From: an uncultured Brachyspira sp.
Lineage (GTDB): Bacteria; Spirochaetota; Brachyspiria; Brachyspirales; Brachyspiraceae
Length of the DNA: 64,000 bases
Direction of reading: 5' to 3'
NCBI RefSeq assembly: GCF_944388875.1
Contig: NZ_CALXKQ010000004.1
Coordinates: forward strand, 62,001 to 126,000
How positions within the stretch are numbered: the stretch's first letter is position 1; every line of letters starts with the position of its first letter. The notes beneath the pieces were generated by a model, which was not told the DNA's origin, did no database searches, and saw only the letters and a list, made by a program, of their open reading frames with translations. The position numbers were made by a program, and so were the translations under genes. Positions 1 through 8,770 of the stretch are shown piece by piece.

Positions 1-106
1 AAAATTGTAAATATTAATAAAATAAATTATTAAAATCTAAATTTATACGATAAATAATAAAATGCAGATTGTTTATGAATATGCAAATAAAATTAACGGA
101 TTAATT

Positions 107-1090
107 ATGATATTAAATGTAGAATCAAAACAAAAAATATTAAATTATTTTAAAAATCAAAAAATAGCTGTACTGTATGGCGGAACCAGTGAGGAAAGAG
201 AAGTTTCTCTTAGAAGCGGCAGGAATATCTATAAAGCATTGACAAGTTTTAATGAACTTAAAGATAACTGCATATTAATAGATGTTACTGATTATTTTGA
301 TTTGGTAAATACTCTGAAAAAAGAAAGAATAAAATATTGCTATAATATACTTCATGGAACTTTTGGAGAGGATGGTGCTATACAGGGACTTTTAGAAACA
401 CTTAATATCAAATATACAGGAGAAAATATTTTAGTAAGTGCTGTTTGCATGAATAAAGTATATACTAAAAGAATATGGAAATCATCTGATGTAGCAACTT
501 CAGAATTTTGTCTTCTTGAAGATGTTAATTCTGTTGATGATGATTGTATAAAAGCTGATGATAAAATATTTAATTTCCCTATTATACTAAAACCAATATC
601 CAGCGGTTCAAGTGTTGGAGTATCATTAGTAAAAACAAAAAATGAATTTGAGAGTATAGTTGATAAATTAGAAAATGTAAGTAATTATTTTATAGAACCT
701 TATATAAAAGGAAAGGAAATAACTGTAGGACTAGTAAAAGATTGCGATGACATTTATGTATTTCCTATATTAGGTATCAATTCAAAAAATGAAATATATG
801 ATTATGATGCTAAATATACTCCTGGAAAAACAGAATTAGAAATACCAGCCAAAATATCTAAAGAAATAGAGAACAAAGTCATAGAAAATTGTAAAAAGGC
901 ATATACTGTACTTGGATGTTCAGGACTTTGCAGAATAGATGCAATATTAGGAGAAGATGGAAATGTTTATTTAATGGAAGTAAATACTCAAAGCGGAATG
1001 ACAGATACATCAGATATACCAGCAATGGCTAAATATGAAGGGATGAATTTTGAAGATATAGCTTTATATGTTTTAGGGCTTCTTCAATAA
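107..1090 (+). CDS. ddl: D-alanine--D-alanine ligase
   Basis: ATP-grasp enzyme joining two D-alanines for peptidoglycan precursor synthesis in the cytoplasm. Visible family motifs are the N-terminal GGTSEEREVSLRSG, HGTFGEDGAIQG, the ATP-binding KPISSGSSVGVS and the metal/substrate-binding EVNTQSGMT near the C-terminus. About 327 residues from this start, normal for Ddl. An ATG at 62 would add 15 residues with no homology and no ribosome site, so I prefer 107, although its own ribosome site is weak. The upstream gene lies outside the window. Family assignment is secure; the start is less so. Confidence 0.93.
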   Translation: MILNVESKQKILNYFKNQKIAVLYGGTSEEREVSLRSGRNIYKALTSFNELKDNCILIDVTDYFDLVNTLKKERIKYCYNILHGTFGEDGAIQGLLETLNIKYTGENILVSAVCMNKVYTKRIWKSSDVATSEFCLLEDVNSVDDDCIKADDKIFNFPIILKPISSGSSVGVSLVKTKNEFESIVDKLENVSNYFIEPYIKGKEITVGLVKDCDDIYVFPILGINSKNEIYDYDAKYTPGKTELEIPAKISKEIENKVIENCKKAYTVLGCSGLCRIDAILGEDGNVYLMEVNTQSGMTDTSDIPAMAKYEGMNFEDIALYVLGLLQ

Positions 1091-1106
1091 CAAGAGAATA
1101 ATAAAA

Positions 1107-1137
1107 ATCCTCCAAATAAAAAGATTATTTGGAGGAT
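1107..1137 (-). terminator. Rho-independent terminator of the DinB-like gene
   Basis: A perfect 13-bp stem with a 5-base loop. Read on the minus strand it is followed by a T-rich tract, so it ends the minus-strand gene at 1148. On the plus strand, just after ddl, no T tract follows, though the hairpin may still protect ddl mRNA ends. Confidence 0.75.
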
Positions 1138-1147
1138 AATATAAGAA

Positions 1148-1972
1148 TTAAACAATAGTCAATAAATTAGAATAATCATTTTTATAACCCATTTGATCCA
1201 ATAGTACTGAAATCTCTCCTCTATGATGAGTATTATGATTAAGTTCATGCATTATCAAATGGTATCTTGATTTTTTTACTTCTAAATCAGGAAGCATAAC
1301 TTTTCCTGTTATATTGAAATCGTCTATAGAATTAATTATAGCTATTATAACATCATCAAGTTTAGTTCTTATATCTATTAATGTTTGAAAATCTTTTTCT
1401 ATGTCTTTATTAAATGTAAAATCATCATTTAAATAAGTTAATAGCTCTTCATTTAAAATAGTTTTTTTATTTGAATATTTTCTATACATATTAAAGAAAT
1501 ACATATCGCATTGTATAATATGCACAAATATTCCATATATTGATTTGAAATAAGCTCCTGTATCTTTTTTCATATCTTCTTCTTTAACGTTTTTCAAAAT
1601 TTCAATGAGATTTAGATTGGCATTTTTATTATATAAAGCCATCATATTCATAATTTTTTTTGCTGTTTTATCTATAGGCTTTTTATCTGTAGCTGCTTTT
1701 TTACTTATTTCTATTTTTTTATTAACTCTATTTGAAGCTGTTTCTTTTTTAGCATTTATGAGATTATTTTTCATTTCTTTAACTTTGTCTGTAATATTCT
1801 TCTTTTCTTCCTGAAGTTTTTTTAATTGTTTTGTTTTTAATTCTTTAACATTTTTTTTCAAATCTTTTGTTATACTAGATTTTATTTTTTCTATATCCTT
1901 AATCTTCTTATCCAGTTTTTTAGATTCCATTTCTATTTTTTTGGTTAATTCTTTTACTTTAGATTCTATCAT
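1148..1972 (-). CDS. DinB-family protein with N-terminal lysine-rich coiled coil
   Basis: The C-terminal half (about residues 110-274) looks like the four-helix DinB/YfiT metal-binding fold: a histidine in the segment FVHIIQCDMYFF and the characteristic HELNHNTHHRGE motif near the end. Members of this superfamily include thiol- or metal-dependent enzymes; the substrate cannot be read here. Residues 1-110 are almost entirely K/E/I/N heptads, a long charged coiled coil that ordinary DinB proteins (about 150-170 residues) lack. A ribosome site AAGGG lies about 8 bases before the ATG. It is an isolated gene with its own terminator. Confidence 0.75.
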   Translation of the reverse strand: MIESKVKELTKKIEMESKKLDKKIKDIEKIKSSITKDLKKNVKELKTKQLKKLQEEKKNITDKVKEMKNNLINAKKETASNRVNKKIEISKKAATDKKPIDKTAKKIMNMMALYNKNANLNLIEILKNVKEEDMKKDTGAYFKSIYGIFVHIIQCDMYFFNMYRKYSNKKTILNEELLTYLNDDFTFNKDIEKDFQTLIDIRTKLDDVIIAIINSIDDFNITGKVMLPDLEVKKSRYHLIMHELNHNTHHRGEISVLLDQMGYKNDYSNLLTIV

Positions 1973-2050
1973 AATAATAACCCTTAATTTTAATTTTTAT
2001 GTATTATAATATTTTTATTTTTATAATTCAATATAAATAACAAAATATTT

Positions 2051-2560
2051 TTATTTAAATATATAATTTCTGTAACAAAAAACTAAACTTTCCAAATTAA
2101 AACTAAATGGAATACTTCTTAATAATCTAATAACTTCTTTTAATGTTGCTCCTGAAGCATAAACATCATCTATTAAAAGCACATTTTTATTTTCTAATTT
2201 TTCCAATTCTAATATTTCAAAAGCATTTTTAATATTTTCACTTCTATCTTTCAAACTTTCTAGAAACTTCTGCTCTTTTATTTCTCTTTTTATTCTTATA
2301 CAATCTAACTTTTTTATATTTAATTCGCTATCAAAATAATCAGCAAAAAAATTCATAACACCATTATTTTTATTTGAAGGTATATAAATAAAAATATCAA
2401 ATTTATTATAATATAAATATTCTTTTATTTTATTTATAATTTTAATAGGAAAATCAATTTTTTTATTTTTAAAATCCCTAAGTTCATCACCAAGTTCTTT
2501 ATCTAAATCTCCAAGTGCAGTTACTTTTATATTATCAATAAAAAAAATCTTATAAGGCAT
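2051..2560 (-). CDS. ComF-family phosphoribosyltransferase-like protein
   Basis: A type I phosphoribosyltransferase domain. The PRPP-binding loop NVLLIDDVYASGATL is near residue 130, preceded by a ComF-like stretch (QKFLESLKDRSENIKNAFE). At 169 residues it lacks the N-terminal zinc-binding part of full ComF. ComF proteins support DNA uptake in competent bacteria, but many relatives have no tested role. It overlaps the upstream membrane-protein gene by 11 bases, so the two are probably co-translated. The role is not inferable beyond the fold. Confidence 0.72.
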   Translation of the reverse strand: MPYKIFFIDNIKVTALGDLDKELGDELRDFKNKKIDFPIKIINKIKEYLYYNKFDIFIYIPSNKNNGVMNFFADYFDSELNIKKLDCIRIKREIKEQKFLESLKDRSENIKNAFEILELEKLENKNVLLIDDVYASGATLKEVIRLLRSIPFSFNLESLVFCYRNYIFK

Positions 2561-3047
2561 TATTCTTTAATATTAAGTACATAATACTGGCAAGTAAAAA
2601 ATTTACTATTATTCCCTTATATCCATTAATAATGCCGTTAAACCAATCATTAATATTTATATCAAATATAAAAACTAAAATAACAGATGATAATCTTGCC
2701 AAAATAAAAGCTAATAATACAATCAAAATAAATGATATATTTTTCTTTCTTAATAAACATACAGCTGAAGAAAATATAATGCCTTCAAATATTAAAAAAT
2801 ATAAAACAGGAGGCATAGGCATTTTAGTAAACAAATAATTTAAAACAGGAGATATTACAGATAGAAGTATTAGAAGCAAAGGATTTAATATATATGATCC
2901 CAATGATAATGTAAAAAATATGGGTAAAAATTCTGTCCCTTTAAATCCTAAATGATGAGTTATAATAGGACAAGCTAAACTAAATGCTGAAAGAATAAAG
3001 AAAATTAATATATTAATATTTGATTTTCTTAATGATAAAGTATTCAT
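2550..3047 (-). CDS. Small polytopic membrane protein, possibly an ECF-type S component
   Basis: 165 residues, nearly all hydrophobic, with about five membrane segments. Size, helix layout and the loop between helices 2 and 3 resemble substrate-binding S components of energy-coupling-factor vitamin transporters, but I see no diagnostic substrate motif and no ECF ATPase or T component nearby. It is translationally overlapped with the ComF-like gene downstream. The ECF label is an inference; membrane location is clear. Confidence 0.55.
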   Translation of the reverse strand: MNTLSLRKSNINILIFFILSAFSLACPIITHHLGFKGTEFLPIFFTLSLGSYILNPLLLILLSVISPVLNYLFTKMPMPPVLYFLIFEGIIFSSAVCLLRKKNISFILIVLLAFILARLSSVILVFIFDININDWFNGIINGYKGIIVNFLLASIMYLILKNNAL

Positions 3048-3649
3048 ATCAATTATCCTGATTATTATCTATACATTATACTTAAAATATAAATATTTGT
3101 CAAATTAAATTTATATTTGTTAATAAAATGTTAATAATAAATAAAAAACTATTAACATTATAAACAAATTTTAATTTTATAAAAATTATAAATTCTATTA
3201 TTAAATTCTTTATTTAAAAAAAATATATAGTTATTAATTATAAAGAAAGTTATAAACATCATATACAATAAAAATTTATATTCTCTTCTTATATGCAAAA
3301 TATATAAACATATAAACATCTTAATAATAATAAAAAATATATATTTAAAAATTTAATATATAATATTATTATAATACTATAAATAAATAATACTTCATAT
3401 TTTGAATTCAAATAAAGATAAAATATATAAATTCATTTAATTTATAAATGTTGATAACTTGTTTATAATGTTAATAAATTTTAATTAATAATTACTGTAT
3501 AAATTCATAATAAAAATTCTTATTATAAATTTAAATATAAAATTCATTATATAAATTCAAAATTTGAATTTATATAATTATGTAATTAGCTTTTTTAATT
3601 ATTATATGTTATAATTATAAAAATATATTATGTTTATTTATTTAATACT
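3048..3649. other. 600-bp extremely AT-rich intergenic region
   Basis: Between divergent genes. It is almost pure A/T with many short repeats of ATTTATA and TTAATAAT-like words. I found no open frame, tRNA or clear hairpin terminator. It must hold the promoters of both flanking genes, but A/T density makes individual -10 boxes impossible to single out. Confidence 0.6.
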
Positions 3650-4393
3650 ATGAAGCAGAATTTTTATATTAATGATAAATTAAAAGATTTAATATCCAAT
3701 CTTATATATGAAATACAAAACTATAATTGTATAATATCTAAATATACTAATTTAGAAAGATGTACTGAAGAATATAAAAATATAGTTTCAAGACAGTCTT
3801 TTTTTATAGAAAGAACTATGGAAGCATTTAATGATTTTAATGATATAAACTCTAAATCATTTATACTCAATATGAATTTTGAAGATGTTAATAATATAAT
3901 TGATATTGTAACAGATGATTTTTCTGATATATTTAAATCTAAAAGAGTCAAATACTCAATATACAATAATATGAATAATAATAGTACTGTTTTTATGGAC
4001 AGAAGTAAATTAATGAGCAGTTTATATAATATATTTACTTTTATTTATAATATAGTAAAAGTTAACTCTAGTATTAATATATTATGTGATTTTTTATATT
4101 ATGATAACGAAGATTTTTTGATGATGAATAATGGCAATAATAATAATGAATATGATTATTCAAGAAAATATATTGATATATCTGTAATATTTGAATGCGA
4201 TAAAATACCTAAGGAAGTAAAAAGAAAGTTTTTTAAGACACCTTTAATATCCTATGAAAATATTACTTTTAATAATTTATATTTATACACTGCTTATAAT
4301 ATTATAAAGATGCATTCAGGAAATATGTGGTTTGAATCTTTGGAAAATAAGGAAAGGATTAATATAATTTTTCCAGCTAAGAATAAATTATGA
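3650..4393 (+). CDS. Degenerate histidine-kinase-like (HATPase) protein
   Basis: No transmembrane segments. The second half resembles the catalytic domain of sensor kinases: DRSKLMSSLYNIFTFIYNIVK aligns with the N-box (usually DxxxLxxxLxNLLxNAxK), and the C-terminal IIKMHSGNMWFES...INIIFP matches the usual end (IVExHGGxIWVES...FTLP). The key N-box Asn is replaced and no G1/G2 boxes or phospho-acceptor histidine are seen, so kinase activity is unlikely. The stop overlaps the start of the LuxR membrane regulator by 4 bases, implying coupled translation and a shared pathway. The HATPase relation is my inference from weak motifs. Confidence 0.6.
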   Translation: MKQNFYINDKLKDLISNLIYEIQNYNCIISKYTNLERCTEEYKNIVSRQSFFIERTMEAFNDFNDINSKSFILNMNFEDVNNIIDIVTDDFSDIFKSKRVKYSIYNNMNNNSTVFMDRSKLMSSLYNIFTFIYNIVKVNSSINILCDFLYYDNEDFLMMNNGNNNNEYDYSRKYIDISVIFECDKIPKEVKRKFFKTPLISYENITFNNLYLYTAYNIIKMHSGNMWFESLENKERINIIFPAKNKL

Positions 4394-5340
4394 ATTATAT
4401 ATTAGGCTATATACTTTTATTGGGATATCTATTTGGTTTTATAATAGGCTTTTCTGTTATACTTTATTCTATTATATATTATGTAATAGAGAGAGTGGCA
4501 TGGCTTAAATATTATATAATATTTTTATTAAGTTTTGCTTTTCTTCTTCTAATAAGGGCTGTTAAGCTTTTAAGTTTTTTAACAGTGCCGTCTTTTATGT
4601 CAAGCAATATATTTAATATACTTTATTTCTTTACATTTAGTATAGCCATGTCTCTTATGCTATATTTTATCCCAGCATTTTTATATAGATTTTTGAATTT
4701 GAAATGGGGTATTAAAGAGAATATTACATATATACTTTTGTCTGTTATACATTTTGTTTTAAGTATATTAGGTATATTAATTAAATTTAATATATATATT
4801 TTTAGCAGTATAATATTTTATGCTTCTATTACCTATTTATTCGTTATAGGATTTATAAATTATAAGAATATAAAAGATAAAACAATGAAGCTTATAGTAA
4901 AGATATTAGGCATTATAACTATAATAATATATCCAGTTTTAATATATCAGCTTATATTATACAGAAGAGATGCTGCTGATATTGGATCTATGGATATAAC
5001 TTTAGTTTTATTCTATATATGGTGGAATTTAGTTATGCTTGGATATTTATCTTGGTATTTTATAAATATAGTTAAGAATAAAAATATATTTACTAAAGAT
5101 ATTTCAAAAGAATATAAAGAAGATACTGAAAATGAAAAAAAGGAAAGAATAGAAGATAAAATAAATCTTACTAGGAGAGAAAAAGAAATACTTTCATATT
5201 TGCTTGACGGAAAAACAAATAAAGAAGTATCATTAATACTAGATATATCTTTGAATACAGTAAATAATCATGTTGCTAATATATATGAGAAGTCTGGTGT
5301 AAAAAATAGGGTAGAGTTAGTTAATAAATTTTCTAAATAG
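4390..5340 (+). CDS. Membrane-embedded LuxR-type transcriptional regulator
   Basis: Residues 1-225 form about seven hydrophobic membrane segments; a charged linker follows; residues 258-316 are a LuxR/GerE helix-turn-helix with LTRREKEILSYLLDGKTNKE and the recognition helix SLNTVNNHVANIYEKSGV. The architecture suggests a one-component regulator that senses a signal in the membrane and binds DNA without release from it. Its ATG overlaps the stop of the degenerate kinase gene, so the two probably work together. Ligand and targets are unknown. Confidence 0.85.
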   Translation: MNYILGYILLLGYLFGFIIGFSVILYSIIYYVIERVAWLKYYIIFLLSFAFLLLIRAVKLLSFLTVPSFMSSNIFNILYFFTFSIAMSLMLYFIPAFLYRFLNLKWGIKENITYILLSVIHFVLSILGILIKFNIYIFSSIIFYASITYLFVIGFINYKNIKDKTMKLIVKILGIITIIIYPVLIYQLILYRRDAADIGSMDITLVLFYIWWNLVMLGYLSWYFINIVKNKNIFTKDISKEYKEDTENEKKERIEDKINLTRREKEILSYLLDGKTNKEVSLILDISLNTVNNHVANIYEKSGVKNRVELVNKFSK

Positions 5341-5382
5341 AATTAAATTCATTATTTACTTGTTTATGATAACTTTAAAATA

Positions 5383-5415
5383 AAAAATAGTAAGCTAATA
5401 ATACTTACTATTTTT
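5383..5415. terminator. Bidirectional terminator between luxR-like gene and flgM
   Basis: A 12-bp perfect stem (AAAAATAGTAAG with CTTACTATTTTT) with A and T runs at its ends, positioned between convergent genes, so it can act in both directions. Confidence 0.75.
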
Positions 5416-5457
5416 AAGAATACAAATCTATTACAAAGATTCAGAAGCTTTATAATA

Positions 5458-5751
5458 TTAATCTAAAGGCATAGAATCTATAATAGAGTTGGCAAGAGAG
5501 TTTAGCACTTCTTCTCTCAAAGCTCCGTCTTTCATATATAATTCAAGTCTTTGTTTAGCTTCTGCTATTTTTTCTTCTCTAACATCCGGGGCTTCTTTAA
5601 TGATATTAATGAGTTTTTCATTTTGCAAAGCTAACCTTGATTCATTAGAAATTTCTATTCTATCAGAACCAGTTTTAGAAACTTTATCATTATATTTAAC
5701 ATTTGATTTTTGCTGTATATTTGATGTGCCGCCTATTTTATCAATTGTCAT
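5458..5751 (-). CDS. flgM: Anti-sigma-28 factor FlgM
   Basis: 97 residues from the ATG at 5751 (MTIDKIGG...). The protein is polar and probably disordered in its N-terminal half, with the FlgM pattern SDRIEISNESR, then KQRLELYMKDGALREEVLNS and a short C-terminal helix. FlgM holds sigma-28 (FliA) inactive until the flagellar hook is complete. A longer open frame upstream is the antisense-free overlap with rsmI in another frame and should not be used as the start. The start lies inside the rsmI 3' end (11-base overlap), so the two share a transcript. Confidence 0.82.
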   Translation of the reverse strand: MTIDKIGGTSNIQQKSNVKYNDKVSKTGSDRIEISNESRLALQNEKLINIIKEAPDVREEKIAEAKQRLELYMKDGALREEVLNSLANSIIDSMPLD

Positions 5752-6580
5752 AATCTGACTCCTTACATAAATTATTTTCGGCATTAGCTTCGCATACTTT
5801 AGATTTTCTATTATCAATAATGATGCAAAATTCACCTTTAGTAAGTATACTACCATCTGTAAAAAAATCAAGGATATTTTTAGCTTCTGAACGTATAATT
5901 TGCTCAAATTGTTTAGTAAGTTCTCTTCCGATAACAATATCCGTTTTTTCTCCAAATATGTTAACAATATCCTCTATACATTCTTTTACTCTATATACTG
6001 ATTCATATATTACTATTATAGTTTTTTGATTATTATATAATTCTTTTAACTGATTTTTTCTTTTACCAGATTTATTTGAAAGAAACCCAGCAAATAAAGT
6101 ATTGCCAGATAGTCCTGAAACTGAAAGCAGGGAAGTAAAAGCGGATATTCCTCCTACAGGTACAATTTTTATATTTTTTTCTATAGCTATTTTTATTATA
6201 CTTACACCCGGATCACTTATGCATGGAGTCCCTGCATCGCTTATAATAGCAGCAGATTTTCCATTTGCTATGTTTTCAATATATTCATTTATTTTATATT
6301 CAGATGAGTGGCTATGATAAGAAAATAAAGTATTTTTTATATTATAGAAGTTTAATAATTTGATAGCTACTCTTGTATCTTCAGCTAATATAAAATCAAC
6401 ATTTTTAAGTATTTTTAAAGCTCTTATAGTTATATCTTCTATATTGCCTATTGGAGTAGCGACAACATATATAACTCCATTTTCAATTTCATTTTTATTA
6501 TTGCTGCTGTTTATAATTTCATCTATGAATTCAGAATCATTTTTAATATTATGAATTTTTTCTTTATTATCCTTTTTTAT
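5741..6580 (-). CDS. rsmI: 16S rRNA 2'-O-methyltransferase RsmI, non-canonical start
   Basis: Continuous minus-strand frame of about 279 codons encoding the tetrapyrrole-methylase-fold RsmI that methylates C1402 of 16S rRNA with SAM. Visible motifs: VVATPIGNIEDITIRAL, the LAEDTR box, SYHSHS, IISDAGTPCISDPG, VPVGGISAF and the C-terminal GRELTKQFEQ. No ATG, GTG or TTG occurs in frame before the catalytic motifs and an in-frame TAA lies just upstream. A strong AAGGAG site sits 7 bases before an ATA, exactly where ATG is expected. Either ATA/ATT initiates, or ATG mutated to ATA, or the base is a consensus error. The frame is otherwise intact. Confidence 0.85.
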   Translation of the reverse strand: MKKDNKEKIHNIKNDSEFIDEIINSSNNKNEIENGVIYVVATPIGNIEDITIRALKILKNVDFILAEDTRVAIKLLNFYNIKNTLFSYHSHSSEYKINEYIENIANGKSAAIISDAGTPCISDPGVSIIKIAIEKNIKIVPVGGISAFTSLLSVSGLSGNTLFAGFLSNKSGKRKNQLKELYNNQKTIIVIYESVYRVKECIEDIVNIFGEKTDIVIGRELTKQFEQIIRSEAKNILDFFTDGSILTKGEFCIIIDNRKSKVCEANAENNLCKESDYDN

Positions 6581-6587
6581 AATAATA

Positions 6588-6593
6588 CTCCTT
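6588..6593 (-). promoter_or_regulatory. Ribosome-binding site fixing the rsmI start
   Basis: AAGGAG on the minus strand, 7 bases from the ATA at 6580-6578 and 4 bases from an ATT. The spacing equals that seen before the ATG at 11341 in this window, so it marks the ATA as the likely start. Confidence 0.7.
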
Positions 6594-6767
6594 AATTTAT
6601 ATTTTTAATTATATATTAAAGTTTTCATTAATACAATAAAAAATATTTGATATCAAGTAGTAGCGTGTATTAAAAGTTTTCACGTGAAACATTTTATATT
6701 ATTTAGTTTTAACTGTTTTAATATGCTGAGGCTTGTAAAATATAATAATTAATATAAAATATTTATT

Positions 6768-7691
6768 ATGAAAGAAAAAATATGTAAATTAAAAAATAGA
6801 ATAATAAAAAGAAAAGATATAATATTCTCTGTTATAGTTTCTTTTATACTTCATATATTTTTATTTAGCTTTATAAATACTTCTATAATGCAGGATGTAT
6901 TTGCTTATGAGAAATTAAAAAAAGCTGAAGAAGAACAAAATAATAAAAAAGATGATTATATGTTTTTGGTAGAAACTCCAGAAATTGAAGAGGAAGAAAG
7001 CAAAGAGGATACGCCTTTTGCATCTGATAAAACTTTGAGATCCAAAGGTCAAACTGATGTGAAACCTTCTAAAACTTTTTCTGATACATCTGTATTCTCT
7101 TTTTTGGGAGATGGAGCTAATAGTCATATAGTTGAAAGACGTCCTACAGAAAATATAAAACCAAATAATAATGATATGCCTAAAGAACAAAAAAAAGATT
7201 TAGGACGAGATATAAGCAGAGATAATATTGAAACTTATAAACCTAAAAACCCAGGACTTAAGGGTGATACCAAAATACCTGCCTCTTTTGAAGAAGGAGC
7301 AGACAGGGCAGTTGTATTTTCTAGTGAAACAGGAAGCATACAGTTAGGTACAAAAGCTCAGGAATATTTTTGGTATTTTTATGCACTTGTAGGTTCTATA
7401 AGAGATTCTTGGTATTTAACCATTCCAAATCAGGCACATTATCTTGGGCTTATAAGAACTGATGAGGTAGAAGTTTTGATTTCTATTGATGATGAGGGAA
7501 ATATTAATTTTGAAAAGTTTTTAAAGACATCAGAAAAAGGGCAAACAAGTTTAGACAATTCATGTTCAAAGGCCATTGAATATGCTAAAAAATTGAAACC
7601 TCCTCCTCAAGGTTTATGGAATGATTATGCTGAAAATGGAAAGATTTATATACCTTTTAAATTTATATATCAGAATTTTTCAAGGGAATAA
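6768..7691 (+). CDS. TonB/TolA-like periplasm-spanning protein
   Basis: 307 residues. A basic N-terminus is followed by one membrane helix (about 18-40), then a long charged, low-complexity region, and a C-terminal globular part (about 195-307) with the TonB-like ending KPPPQGLWNDYAENG...IYIPFKF. This is the layout of energy-transducing TonB or TolA proteins, which link an inner-membrane proton motor to outer-membrane receptors. No exbB/exbD is next to it, so its partner motor must lie elsewhere. Function within the family is inferred. Confidence 0.65.
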   Translation: MKEKICKLKNRIIKRKDIIFSVIVSFILHIFLFSFINTSIMQDVFAYEKLKKAEEEQNNKKDDYMFLVETPEIEEEESKEDTPFASDKTLRSKGQTDVKPSKTFSDTSVFSFLGDGANSHIVERRPTENIKPNNNDMPKEQKKDLGRDISRDNIETYKPKNPGLKGDTKIPASFEEGADRAVVFSSETGSIQLGTKAQEYFWYFYALVGSIRDSWYLTIPNQAHYLGLIRTDEVEVLISIDDEGNINFEKFLKTSEKGQTSLDNSCSKAIEYAKKLKPPPQGLWNDYAENGKIYIPFKFIYQNFSRE

Positions 7692-7763
7692 TTATAAAAA
7701 TATTTAGCTTAAAAAATAAAATAAACTTTTCTTTATAATATAGAAATTATTTTAATATATTAT

Positions 7764-8225
7764 TTAAATTTGATTATACATTTTTAATATATTATCTATT
7801 TCTAAAGATATCTTTTCTTCATTACCCAGTTTTGAATTTCTTATTATATTTTGAAAGTCTTCATCCTGAGCAACTATAGCAATTGAAGTTAGAGTATCTA
7901 TAAACTCATCATTAGCATTCAATGGAGATAATATAGAATATACTAAATCTATATTATCATCAGGATTATAAGAAATGGGATTTTTTAATGATATCAATAT
8001 AACTTTCAAATTTTTAACTGACTCAATTCTTGCATGGGGCATAGCTATCATATCAGCTATGACAGTATTTCCCTCTTTCTCCCTGTCATATAGACCTTCT
8101 ATAACATCTTTAATATCATCAGATATATTTAACTCTTTAGCTTTTCCAGACAAAAATTCAAATAGTTCTTCTTTTGTTGAACATTCATTTTCTAAAAATA
8201 TATTACTTTTATCAATAAAACTCAT
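7764..8225 (-). CDS. PTS fructose-type EIIA (PtsN-like) protein
   Basis: 153 residues matching the PTS EIIA type-2 domain. The phosphorylated histidine is in the conserved AMPHAR motif (His64), preceded by DREKEGNTVIADMI. These domains pass phosphate from HPr to a sugar permease, or act as nitrogen/potassium regulators (PtsN). No EIIB/EIIC gene lies nearby, which favours a regulatory or shared EIIA. Confidence 0.85.
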   Translation of the reverse strand: MSFIDKSNIFLENECSTKEELFEFLSGKAKELNISDDIKDVIEGLYDREKEGNTVIADMIAMPHARIESVKNLKVILISLKNPISYNPDDNIDLVYSILSPLNANDEFIDTLTSIAIVAQDEDFQNIIRNSKLGNEEKISLEIDNILKMYNQI

Positions 8226-8439
8226 AATAATAATTACATATATTTAAAAATTTTTAGTATAAATAATTTATTTTTTAGTAATATTATATACCTTGTTTAA
8301 ATTTGTTCAATATTAATTTATCATATTTTAATAATAAGTATTATAAGTATTATTAGAATGTAATAACTATTAAAATTATAATAAATAAGTTTTAAATATT
8401 AAAATTGTTTAAAAATGTATATATTTAATAATAATATTA

Positions 8440-8467
8440 TTGACACATCATTTATAAATGTTATAAT
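8440..8467 (+). promoter_or_regulatory. Consensus sigma-70 promoter of the alcohol dehydrogenase relic
   Basis: TTGACA-N16-TATAAT, a perfect match to both consensus boxes, 36 bases before the ATG at 8503, which has a GGGAG ribosome site. It suggests the ancestral gene was strongly expressed. Confidence 0.75.
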
Positions 8468-8502
8468 TAAGAACAATAAAAAGATTTTTCGGGAGATAAA
8501 AT

Positions 8503-8746
8503 ATGTCAGGATTTACTATTCCTAGAGATTTATACTATGGCGATAACGCTATGGAAGAATTAAAAAATTTACAAGGTCATAAAAAAGCAATAATTGTTAA
8601 AGGCGGCTCTTCTATGAAAAGAGGAGGCTTCCTTGATAAATGTGAAAAGATATTAAAAGAGGCTGGTTTGGAAGTAGATATTTTTGAAAAAAGCTATATT
8701 TGCAGTATTAGAAGCAGATTATTATGGAAACGATGTTAACTTTTAA
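8503..8746 (+). pseudogene. Iron-containing alcohol dehydrogenase, internally deleted relic
   Basis: The first 62 or so codons read as the N-terminus of a group III iron alcohol dehydrogenase (MSGFTIPRDLYYGDNAMEEL, then KAIIVKGGSSMKRGG), ending after EVDIFE. The NAD-binding GGGS and iron-ligand histidine regions are missing. Immediately afterwards another frame reads AIFAVLEADYYGNDVNF then stop, which resembles the usual C-terminus of this family. So about 900 bases appear to have been deleted, joining head to tail out of frame. Promoter and terminator survive. The remaining frame stops at 8739. Identification of the tail is from memory of the family, so moderate. Confidence 0.75.
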
Positions 8747-8770
8747 TTAATATATTCTAATCATAGTTTT

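Noticed and set aside
3048-3649. Replication origin in the AT-rich gap
   Set aside because: Extreme A/T content suggests an unwinding region, but no DnaA box cluster (TTATCCACA or close variants) and no dnaA, dnaN or gidA nearby.
5489-6554. Plus-strand open frames opposite flgM and rsmI
   Set aside because: They are antisense shadows; the minus-strand frame carries the family motifs throughout.
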